Assembly (NCBI GenBank): GCA_015680685.1
Contig: MNCI01004978.1
Location: forward strand, 248,882-294,439
Origin: Gnetum montanum
Lineage: Eukaryota; Streptophyta; Gnetopsida; Gnetales; Gnetaceae
Reading direction: 5' to 3'
DNA: 45,558 nt
Numbering within the stretch: the first letter of the stretch is position 1; each line of letters begins with the position of its first letter. Of this stretch, positions 23,080 to 32,335 are shown piece by piece. The notes under the pieces were generated by a model, which was given only the letters and a program-made list of their open reading frames with translations, made no database searches and was not told where the DNA came from. A program made the translations under genes and the position numbers.

Positions 23080-24560
23080 TCCATTTTACTACACCCCTCA
23101 CCATTTTGTAATTTTTTTTTACACTTTTTTTTTCAACATTGTTCATACATTTGCCAATTCTTATCTAGTTTTTTCTTTCTTTAATTATTTTCCATTTCTT
23201 TGTGTGTGTTTCATTTTTCATGTGATCGCTAACCTGTCGTCTTATTGTCATCAGGCATTTGGCGGGGATGGTTTTCGTTATAATGGGTAATGTAATAGTC
23301 CACCCAATTCTTTGGCTCCTACCCTCGCATGGTTATCCTTGGACTTTACGTCTATTTTTCAGCTCATAAAATCGGCAGTGAGTCCACGTCATCCACCCCT
23401 TCATCCACACCATGGTTTTTCTTCTGTTGAGAACATGCAACCCCTTCACTTAAAAACATTGTAATTAATGTGTGACTTGTATAGTTTCTAGACTCAGGGA
23501 TGACCCAATGGTTTGAATTGGATGTGACTTCAAGGGAAATGCAACATTCGTTACTCTCTCTCGTCCCCTGGGCTATGGTTGTATCCTTACAGATTTCCTA
23601 CCACTCCACGTTCTTCTCTCCATGAAAGCTTGTCGGAAGTTCGACCTTGCATGGTGTGGTCCTCACAAAAAAAAAAAAAAAACAAATAAGCATGAGGATT
23701 CAAAGAACACCACTTGGTCGAATGCATGCAAACATGCATGGGTCTTTGCATGGTGTGGTTCCCCCAAAAAAGAAAAAAATCATGACCTCACTATGGGGGA
23801 ATTCAAAGCACACCCCTTAGACTGCCTCTCATGGGCCACAAGCACTAGTTATGGGACTTCCTTCATCCCTTCTAACTTTGTCTCGTTTCACTTCCTTCCT
23901 CTCATGCTTGTTGGAGTGGTGGTTCTCTGTGGATGCATTCCTACTTCCTTGGGGGATGGCTGAGGCTTCATCTGTTGTTACGATGTCACTAAATGCGGAT
24001 GGTTTTGGGTCTGAACTCAGGAAAGGTTCTACTAGGTCACTTAACCACAACTGCACACAGGGTTCATGTGACTAATGATTGGAATTCCATTTTCTCATTT
24101 CTCTCTTCACCTAGTTCCCTCTGTAACTCACCTCATTACCTATCTTATGTTGCAAAAGTTCGTCATGGTATCCATGGGCTTCTCATGCCTTTGTAGGATC
24201 TCTTAGGTAGGAGTCTTAACTGGTGAACACCATTTCTTGACCCTGGGGTCCATGGATCCTGGTGTTGAGGATATGCAGGGGCTACTAGGGCTATTGCCTG
24301 CTATGGGGAGGACCCACCTACATATTCTTGGTCCCGCTTATTAAGACTCCCATCCTTTGGATTTCTTGGTTGATTATTTTCAGGGTCCCATCGCTCGATT
24401 TCTTCCCCGTGGAGTTCTTTTGAGTCACGTTCTCCTATTTTTGACTCTTTTTCGAGCCCCGATTACCCTCCTTCTGTCCTCAACCATGATTGGGCCTTTC
24501 ACGTGCTTCAACTGCCCTAACTTGGCATTTCAAATTCATCATTTCAGGCTTTTTTCGGGC
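23080..24560 (+). other. Element A non-coding region between integrase and internal promoter module
   Basis: About 1.5 kb without a frame similar to known proteins. It starts with T-rich DNA (23100-23215), contains the A-rich tandem duplication at 23646-23820, and is otherwise unremarkable. Element B has a comparable non-coding stretch at the same place. Confidence 0.7.
23646..23820 (+). repeat. Imperfect tandem duplication, unit about 100 bases
   Basis: TTGCATGGTGTGGT at 23647-23660 and 23746-23759 is followed in both copies by a C-rich then A-rich run and, about 40 bases on, by ATTCAAAG with ACACC. The A runs differ in length. It is an old local duplication. Confidence 0.75.
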
Positions 24561-24574
24561 TGGTCAACGGGTGC

Positions 24575-24680
24575 ACACCCCTACGTATACAAGGTCCCGT
24601 ATACACAGCCAACTGTGTATACGTGGCCGCGTATATGCGGCCCCGTCGACATAGCACCCAACCCCTATATATATGGCTAT
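24575..24680 (+). promoter_or_regulatory. Element A internal promoter-like module with LTR U3 motifs
   Basis: Three GTATAC copies and one degenerate copy (GTATAT) lie within about 60 bases. GTATACACAG (24599-24608) and CTGTGTATAC (24613-24622) form a perfect 10-bp inverted repeat; GGCCGC (24625-24630) and GCGGCC (24637-24642) form a second stem. A 25-base stretch from 24581 matches the 3' LTR U3 with one mismatch, and CCCCGTCGACATAGC matches the LTR U3 just downstream. A TATA-like box, TATATATAT, lies at 24666-24674, where the LTR has its own TATA box after the same motifs. I infer a second promoter for the accessory ORF 390 bases downstream. Confidence 0.65.
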
Positions 24681-24817
24681 TGCGCTTTCATTTTTCATCA
24701 TTTGGAATCCAAATTGGGGGGATATTTTGCCAATTTTTTTTTCCAACTCTTCCCTACACACCTACATTCTATCGCGCATCCACATCAACCGATCCTTACC
24801 CTTTTAAGCAACTGGAG

Positions 24818-25060
24818 GTATGCTCTCAGTCATGGGGGGTGATGCCTATGTGTAATTAATTAATTAGTTAATTACAAAAATAACCATTTAAAATTCAACT
24901 CATCTTTTGTTGTTTTTGGCTCTAATCCATAAATTAACACTCCAGGAGACTTAAAGGAATGCCTGTGCCAACAACATAACCTAGTCAAACTGAGAAGGTG
25001 TATAAGGACCATCTTGAGCTACTTATGCACAGTCTAATGGATGGTTATGTTTGATTGCAG
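24818..25060 (+). other. Putative intron upstream of the accessory ORF
   Basis: A donor-like GGAG|GTATGC at 24818 and an acceptor-like TTTGATTGCAG ending at 25060, directly before the ATG of the accessory ORF. Element B also has an acceptor-like AG directly before its accessory ATG; its donor is not obvious. The intron is inferred, not shown. A G-run, CATGGGGGG, inside it (near 24831) is shared with B. Confidence 0.35.
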
Positions 25061-27839
25061 ATGGAACCCAAACTAAGGCACCCAAGGGGCGAAGGACCAT
25101 CACAACTAAGGGACAAACCAGAGCACATAGAGGGCTCTCATGCAACTGGCCCCCTCCGCGAGAGACCTGACATGGAATCTGTCCATTAGATTCTCGAAGA
25201 GGAGATTCCCAGCAAGTAATTGCAAGGGGATGAGACTCTTGGGATAGCACCACGGCTTGAGGTCACCCTGACCCAAGCCTATCTTGATGCTATCATGTCA
25301 CGCAAGGTGCAACGAATGGTCCTCCAAGAGCTAAACTTTGGACCATTCCTCAAGGATGCGCCAGAAGAAGTGAGGCTCCAACTGTGAAACTCTCTGATGT
25401 GGCCAATCATCACAACCAATGGTGAATGGTACTTAGGAGAGACCTATCTCTTCTGGATGAATTGGCAACCAGGGTCTAGAGTAAGAATCAAGGACATTTA
25501 TTTCTCTTACTCATCGAAAGAAATAATGCAGGCTCTAGGGTTGCCCGAGATCAAAGCAGATGTAGTGGAAATTCCAAAACAAGCCAACCTAGAGGTAAAA
25601 GCGGAATGGACCAAACAGTGCTATGCGTAGAGCGTAAGGAATTCAACTCTTTGACTAGGGCGGAGAGGATGTACTCAAAGATCACGTCTTACCACTTGAA
25701 CCCAATGGTAAGACCCAGCAAAATCACAACCTTCTCCGCCTGTGCATGTGCCACCTTGAGTGGGAAATTCCCAATGAGTCTTCCACAGCTATTGTTCTTG
25801 GAGATTGAAAAGAGGTTCATTGAGAGCAAACGTGGAAGACAAGCTCTCCCCTTTCCCTTTCTAATCCGGAAGTTGTGCAAACAAGCAGGGATAGCACGGT
25901 ACTCCAATGATGTAATCTGGCACGTCCTGATTGCCTCTTGGTGGGAAATGATGAAGGATAAAACTCCTATCACCACACAGACAGAGGAGGAGTAACAACC
26001 ACCTCCACCACTTGCACAAACAACACAACCAGGTTAGCAAACCATAGCAGAACACATCTGCAAAATCTGAGAAATGCTCTTGAGCCAGCAAGAGCAATCT
26101 GGCAGGACCGGTGGAGGAGAAGATCCTTCGGTCTATCGCCCTGCAATGAGCCACTTGGAGCAAGTGGCTCGATTAGTTATCTTGCTTGAAAGAGCAGGGT
26201 TGATGTTCTCCGTAGCCCGAGAATAAGTACCAGTAAGGACAGATCCTAGTGTTCAAGAGGTAACAGTATCAACCTGACAGCTATTTCCCAAAATCTCTGG
26301 GAATGCTGCTACCTTTTCCGTACACTTGGAAGATGGTCAAGGGGCAACAGTCCTGGTGATGTAGCACCAAGGATAGGAGACTGCGACTAGCAGCACCAGT
26401 ACCAGATGTTCATGGACTACAGGACATACAGGCATCTACTAGAACTTTGCGTAGCAAGATTGATGCAGCCCAACATGAGGAGTTGTTGGACCAACTGGTG
26501 GGAACCAGGCAACCAATTCTGGATGTCTTCGACCTTTTGGACAATATTACTACAACCCAGTCGGAGCTACTCTTGGCAAGGGGTAAGAGCCTCATTTTGG
26601 AAGGGCAACTTGAAGTTGCTCAAGTCGCTTGTCAACGCTTGGTAATGGAAGTAGCCCAATTAATAGCACAACTTGCCGATCCAGCCATCCTCGATCACGT
26701 AATCACCAAAGATGAAGCTTTTCAACAACTTCAACTCAAACTTTAGATCATTGAGGATGTGCAAGAGACAGCGATCTTCAATTAAGTCCTTGGCAGATGT
26801 TCGAGTGTATCATTTAGACAAGGACTTGGCGGAGGTTCGCCAAGAGAACGTTTGATTGATGGTAGAGGTTCATCACCTGCACAATGTGGGTGCAGAAAAT
26901 GAACACATGAAAAAATTTATCCACCAACAGCAAGAAGAACTAGGTAAGGTGAATGCTAACGTAAGAAGGTTGGCTGCTGAAAATCGAAATCTATCAATGG
27001 AGGAGGTTCGGGCATTGCAACAAAAATCTGTAATTGAAATCGCCACTTGGAACAATGAGGCCCTGAAATTTGAAAACATCAAAAATCCTTACAGGGACCA
27101 AGTGGGATTACAGAAGGAAGTAAATGAAAAGCATATTCAAGTTGCAAAGGCCAAAATGAACCAAGCACTCCAACAGCTCCGAGAAGGAGGCGATGTATTG
27201 CAACCTATTTTTGATGGGTTGAATGACTACAATCAAGCTGAAATTCACCTTAAGGAGCTACAAATTGAGGAGATGATAGAATATATGGAGCTTGCCAACC
27301 TTTACTATGCAAACTTGGCCATTCTCACAGCCAAGAGACCACGGTCAGAGTTGGAAAAGCAAGTGGCTGCCTCGTATTCTCTATACAAGGGAGAGTTCCA
27401 GGCGCATAAAGCAACAAAGCAAAAACTAGAAGCAACAAATGTGAAACTCGAGGTTCTCTGCACGTGATTTGAAGGACAACATATAGTTGTAGAGAACCTG
27501 GGCCATCGAATGAATGACTACTAGCGGCTGTAGGCATCAATCTAAGCGTTCGACATCAGACGAAAGAAATTCACAGCTTAGTTTGTCAACCTAAAAGAAC
27601 TCTTCCTGGCGTTGCCATGCCCTTGGAAGGTTCCAGCTCTAGCACACATTGGAGAAGTTTCCTAGATAGTGAATGATTCCAAAAGTAAAGAAGAAAAGAT
27701 AAGAGCTCTCTTGGAGGCTCTCCGGCTACCTCCAGAGGTGGTAGCTGCTGCGGGGCAGCCATTATTCGTGCCACTGCCATCGCATGGGCTAGAAGCTTGT
27801 GAAGGTCTGTCAGAACCACTGCCCCCAGGGATAGTGTGA
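25061..27839 (+). pseudogene. Element A accessory ORF: plant transposon-type domain plus long coiled coil
   Basis: Starts at ATG 25061 and ends at 27837-27839. First part (to about 26000): LNFGPFLKDAPEEVRL, MWPIITTNGEWYLGETYLFW, then after a frameshift near 25626 ERKEFNSLTRAERMYSKIT, FPFLIRKLCKQAGIARYSND. This resembles the plant-only 'putative plant transposon protein'/Athila ORF-type domain. A hydrophilic linker follows. The C-terminal part (26440-27470) is helical with heptad-like spacing (VRRLAAENRNLSMEEVRAL; KEVNEKHIQVAKAKMNQAL). Element B encodes both halves. About three frameshifts and several stops. The biochemical role is unknown; it has no RT, protease or integrase motif and I see no signal peptide or membrane span. 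Confidence 0.7.
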
Positions 27840-28090
27840 TCTTCTCCAACAATTTTGTGCATCATTCTACATGGCAGAGACCCCAGGACCAACAAGGTGT
27901 TCAATTTTATCTTAGAACACCACCATTTTTTGTAACTTGTCCTTCTCTGTAACTTGGGCACTTGGTAAAATTAGTGTTGAGTCATGTGTGTGTCATATGT
28001 GTGTCAATTCATGTGCGTTGTAAATAAAAGTTTGTACCTTCCAATTTGTAGAGTAACTCGAGGACAAGTTTTTACTCAGTCGTGGGGGTA
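27840..28090 (+). other. Element A 3' untranslated part and polypurine tract region
   Basis: Non-coding after the accessory ORF stop. It ends with CTCGAGGACAAG and GTGGGGGTA directly before the 3' LTR. The G-run is the probable plus-strand primer site. The TCGAGGACAAG block before a G-run is, from memory, typical of plant Ty3/gypsy 3' ends. Confidence 0.6.
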
Positions 28091-28992
28091 TGATGAAGTG
28101 TCATTAGTTGATGCATCGACTAGGCCGTGTATACAAGGTCGCGTATACACAGCTGCGGTGATGTGGCCTCGTCGACGTAGCCTTCCATGCGTCCACATGC
28201 CTCCATTTACACAGAGCCTATTTTGGCCTATAAATAAGAGGGCCTTCCGCCTCATTTAGGCATCTTTTAGTCAGTTGTAGCGAAGCTCTTGCAGTTTGTT
28301 CCTACAGGAGATAGAATATTTTCCAAGTGCTTGCAGTAGGTGTAAGAAAAGTGATCGGCTCTTTATTCGAGCGTTGATGTATCTGAGCCCATTGGCATGA
28401 CGGCAATAAAGACGAACTCTTCAAGAATTCCTTGCAGCATTTGGACTTAGTCATTTATTACATTCAATAGCTTAATATTTATATGCTTTGATAATTACTT
28501 AAGTTTCTCGTATTATTAGTTTAATCGCTACTGTTCATTCATAGCTCATAGAAACCATAAGTACGACCATCTCGAACGCAAACCCAACACTTGGTAACCC
28601 AATGACGCTTAACGTCTAGTAGCCCAGTAGTGTTTAGGGGATGCTCAGAATGTGCTCGGAAGATGGGATCGAATACTTATGCTAGGAATAGTTGAGATAT
28701 AAATTAGGATAATCATAGATTAGATAATATTTCATTCCTTACTTTTCATACCTTAATTAGATGCCAAAAGATAAGCAAAAAGATATAGAAATCATTAGCC
28801 TTAATCTTACTTAACCATTGTAAACAGAACATCACAAGTAAGATTAGGAAGACAATGACTGTTCTAACCCAAGGTTTCGCTAGTTAGAGCCTGGTGTATG
28901 TTAAGTGCTTACAGTCTATGGAATTTGATCGAGTCATGTGTGAACGCCCGTGATTCTTATGATTGGGTGTAGGGGTACCTAGCCGCTCATCA
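28091..28992 (+). repeat. Element A 3' LTR
   Basis: 902 bases, TGATGAAGTG to GCTCATCA, with two GTATAC copies in U3 (near 28131 and 28144) and the TATA box at 28229-28238. It is a few bases longer than the 5' LTR because of an extra piece between the GTATAC motifs and the CGTCGA block, and a GCTTT insertion in R/U5. Confidence 0.95.
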
Positions 28993-28997
28993 TCCAC
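28993..28997 (+). repeat. Target-site duplication TCCAC, right copy
   Basis: Exact copy of 15919-15923. Reading the minus strand across this point and onto 15918 restores the LINE-b ORF1 frame. Confidence 0.95.
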
Positions 28998-29243
28998 CAA
29001 AATGAAGTTTCGAGTGTAGTATCAGGCATGAGAAACCTGAATTCCCTATGGTTGAAGAAGGTTTTGGATTTGAGTGTTAATAATTAAAGACCTCAGTAAA
29101 AATCCCACAATTTGGAAAAAAATAAAATGTGTTGCGAAATCTTTGGAAACTACTTCAAAAATATTATCAAGTAAAAGGAAGTCAATTTGAGGTGACGTAG
29201 AGGAACTTCCCTAAGGGAGAGCAGAACTAGACAAATTTCCCAT
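28998..29243 (-). pseudogene. LINE-b ORF1, N-terminal part
   Basis: Minus-strand ATG at 29243 starts MGNLSSSALP; then FEVVSKDFATHFIFF, a frameshift, QIVGFLLRS and YYTRNFILVE reach the duplication. This aligns with LINE-c FESITHDISSRYVFVQILGYLPRS and RYLSNSFLLVE. A TGA in the place of the Arg codon fits CGA to TGA. Without element A, FILVE continues directly into LSNASQVEKAL at 15918. The 5' UTR above 29243 is short or not recognisable. Confidence 0.8.
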
Positions 29244-29367
29244 TACGACAGACCAACCCATGAAGCAAGCATAGCAATGGCTAAAACAACAACACCACAA
29301 TCACAACCACAAAGAAATCCCAATCAACCTTCACCACTTCCAATTCAAAGGTTACCACTTGGCATTT

Positions 29368-31694
29368 CTACAAAGCATTTATACGATCCGCAAACTCTTT
29401 TTCATAGAGAACATACGTGGTTTCTCCTTGTTGTTCTAGCTCATTCCTAGGCCTATTTACTATTAGCATGGCTAAGTTAGCATAATGGAGGTTAGCTAAC
29501 CCCATGTATTCTTTTAGATCTTCAAGCTGTAGGTCTTTGTTTTTAACTTCCGCTTGATAGACAAGGGCATAACTATCCAAAATGGGTTGCCAATTAGGAT
29601 TTTGTGCTAAAATGGTGTTGATTCTGGCTTTGGCCATCTGGATCTCCTTCTCGTTGATTTGCTTGTACATGCCCACCTAATCATGGAAGAGTTTCTTGAG
29701 CCTTTCATTTTTCTTTGCCTCATTTTGCCACACGTTTATTTCAATAATTGACTTTTGACAAATGATGTGTGCCTCCTTCATTGAGAGGGTTTGATTTTCT
29801 CTTGCAAGGTGGCTCATGTCTTGGTTAACCCTCACCAATTGTTCTCTTAATTGATGAATGCTCTCCTCCAAAATATTTTTCTACTTTTCCATAATGATCA
29901 ACCTCATGTTATCAACAGCAAGTTTTTTATTTTCCTCTTAGATCATGATAAGTGTCTTCACATGTGCATATGTTTGTGCTTCAGCTACAAAGGCATTCCA
30001 TACCACTTTTTCCTTCTTTTTTGACATTTTTTATTATCCTCAATCAGGTAATTTATCTACTCTATTCTAAACTATTATATCTAATCAGGTGCAATAAGTT
30101 GTGTAGGATCTCTATGCTCAACTCTCAAGGCTAAAAGCTCTTCTTGTAATCTTAGAATTTCATTTTCTACATGCTCTGCCCTTGTCTCTGTTGTGACCAA
30201 TTTTTCTTTGGTAGTGATGAGCTTAGACTGTACTACAATGACATCACTAGGGATGTCAAAAAGTGTTGTCATGACTTGCCTAGTTTACATTAGTCTATCA
30301 AGCACATCCTCATGGTTAGCAAGAGTCATCGAGGTTTTAGCTAATATTTGAAAATCTCTGGCTCTAGTTAGATTTATCGGTGGCACAATAGGTACATTAA
30401 AAGATTCTTTAATGTGATCAGTGATCATCTCTATTGCTCCAACTGCATCTTGGTATTGCATTACATTTACTGTGGCTCCCTCTCTAGTTTCAAGCACCAC
30501 TTGGAATAATGTAGTATTCCTAGAGATTTGTTGTAACCATTACACCTTTCCTCCTGACTATGGTGAGATCTATCCACTTGCTAAATCTATTAAAAATATG
30601 GGTTGGATGGCACTGTCAATAACTCTATAAAGAGTGGCCTCCTCCCTTGTTTCCAAATTGATGATTTCTGCAATCTATTACATATGACTCATTGACAGTC
30701 TATAATCTTACAGCGACAATGGTGGAACTTGTTGTTGTTGTTGCTCTTGTTATTGTCCTTGTTCTTCACCCTAATCTTTTTTGGGTGGTGCTAGTTTGAG
30801 TAATTTAGTGTATGAAGCATTTTTGGCTCTTCTTGGAACGTCATTGGTGTATCATAGGATTCCAGCTTGCTTGCATAGCTTTTTGATAAGGCAAGGGAAT
30901 GGAAATATCGGCTTCGGTACTTTTTTTTATTTGAACCACCTCTGTATTTCCATAAAGTAGAGTTGTGTGAGGTTGACAATGTATTTTCCCATCATGATTG
31001 TACTTCCTCTAGCTGCATAAGTGGATAGTTAGTTAAGTTCTTTTGTTGGGAACAAGTGATAAGTGCCAATTTTGAAGTAGATTCTTTCTTCTAGAGTTAG
31101 CTCATTATAGCCCTTATCTTCTTTGCCATACACCCGTTTCAACCATAGTTTTTTGGTTTCAAGATTTGATTGGGTGGATAGATGTGCTAACTTTGTCCCT
31201 TAATTGGATATATTTAGAGCTCCTATAATTACCTTGATCAACAATGAAATTGAGACTCCTCTAATGTTAACTATGGTACCGTCTTCTTGGTTATGCCAAA
31301 ACTGGTAGGTTTTTCCAAGGTACTATTTACCACTATTAGAAAGGATCGGCCATAGTGGCAATGCCTTGAGTTATTTCTTAACCGCTTTAAAGGTGAACTC
31401 CACAAATGGGCCAAAGTTCATTTTTACAATAATTGTGGTCAAGATGGACCTCTCTTAGATGGCTTGGAGGCAATCCTGTGACAATGTGAGGCATTTTCTT
31501 GGCACTTGTCGTTCCTTTGCCTCTCCTTGGGCCTACTATCCCATAGCAAGAGTTTCTTGATGAATGCTAAATGATTGGGCTTCCTACTCCTTGTGTTTAG
31601 GTTCTTGTCCTCCTGTTCAGCCTCTACCTTGGCCTCTCAGTCTCTTACTTACACCTTGTGAGGGTCCTCCTTATGCTCCTCTCTTTGGGGTCAT
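29368..31694 (-). pseudogene. Element B accessory ORF, homologous to that of element A
   Basis: Minus-strand ATG at 31694 directly after an acceptor-like ATTTTAG. It reads MTPKRGA, then MNFGPFVEFTFKAVKK, WPILSNSGK, EERIYFKIGTYHL, FPFPCLIKKLCKQAGI and YTNDV, all matching element A. The second half has LETREGATVNVMQYQDAV, LTTPROPER-like helical segments and two coiled-coil frames at 29871-29677 (LVRVNQDMSHLARENQTLS) and 29676-29368 (INEKEIQMAKARINTIL; YMGLANLHYANLAML). Several stops and frame changes. Similarity to A stops near 29380, so the last about 120 residues are missing. Confidence 0.7.
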
Positions 31695-32229
31695 CTAAAA
31701 TCATTAAGGATTAAAAATTACTAAGGTATTTGCATTTATTCTTAACAATTTCATACATTACTCATACCCTTAGTTACATTAAGTTCTTAGTTTATGATTG
31801 TAGAGTTAGATAAATTTTCAAAAATTTACCACATAAGTGCTAATCTCTTTATGACTCCTCACAATTATCTATTTTGTTTGTATGTATGGCTCATTATGAC
31901 TGGTTATGATTCCTTAAGAATATTAATTAAGTGTTTTGCCTTTATCATGATTAGTTCTTATTAACAAGTTTCACTTCATTCTTATCCTTAAAATACCTTC
32001 CAAGCATTAGAATTTTTTGAAAAATTGGTGTAGACTTTCCTTGCTAGCACCCTCCCCCCATGACCAAGATGAGCAGTTCGTGATCAAATAAGTTCAAAAG
32101 GCACAGACATTGGAGAAATAACGGGGAAGTTATGGCTTGGAAAAGCTAGGAGGTTAGAGATTAGATTAGAGAAGAAAATTTGAAAAATCTCCCATGTGTG
32201 CAAATGAAAAATGATGAGAAAATTAGCTA
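31695..32229 (-). other. Element B leader between internal TATA box and accessory ORF
   Basis: About 530 bases, non-coding. Contains GTCATGGGGGG (minus strand, about 32054-32064), shared with element A, preceded by ACTGCTCATC (about 32069-32078), which equals the last ten bases before the end of B's own LTR. It ends with the acceptor-like ATTTTAG before the ATG at 31694. Confidence 0.5.
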
Positions 32230-32335
32230 AGTCCCCACATATATATAGGTTTTGTATGATTCGATATTGGGGACCCAACATCAGGAACCCGATATCGATG
32301 GGGACCCAATATCAGGAATCCAATATTAGAGTTAA
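32230..32335 (-). promoter_or_regulatory. Element B internal promoter-like module with its own LTR motifs
   Basis: On the minus strand: TCTAATATTGGATTCC, TGATATTGGGTCCCC, TCGATATCGGGTTCC, CAATATCGAATC, then a TATA-like box at 32238-32248. The LTR U3 of the same element has TCTAATATTGAAGC, CGATATTGAATCC and TCGATATCGGGGC before its TATA box (40990-41100). None of these resemble the GTATAC motifs of element A. Position relative to the accessory ORF is as in A. Confidence 0.65.

Larger units (their letters stand above)
15924..28992 (+). mobile_element. LTR element A: full-length Ty3/gypsy element of the Athila/Tat type with accessory ORF
   Basis: A 13,069-bp element bounded by LTRs of 884 and 902 bp (TGATGA...TCATCA) and the duplication TCCAC. 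Order: LTR, PBS, gag, protease, RT, RNase H, integrase, about 2 kb of non-coding DNA with an internal promoter-like module, accessory ORF, short purine tract, LTR. Gene order RT-RH-IN makes it Ty3/gypsy; size, PBS and accessory ORF point to the OTA (Athila/Tat) branch. It sits inside LINE-b ORF1 in the opposite orientation. All genes carry stops, so the copy is inactive. Confidence 0.95.

Noticed and set aside
24357-24842. 161-codon plus-strand frame as a gene upstream of the accessory ORF
   Set aside because: No similarity, no counterpart in element B, and it runs across the palindromic promoter-like module; probably chance.
24575-24842. A solo LTR of another element inserted into element A
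   Set aside because: No terminal TG...CA pair with flanking duplication, and element B has an equivalent module at the same place, so it is part of the element's plan.
25061-27839. Envelope-like gene
   Set aside because: Position fits the env-like ORFs of some Athila elements, but no signal peptide, transmembrane helix or fusion-type segment is visible; the C-terminus is a soluble coiled coil.
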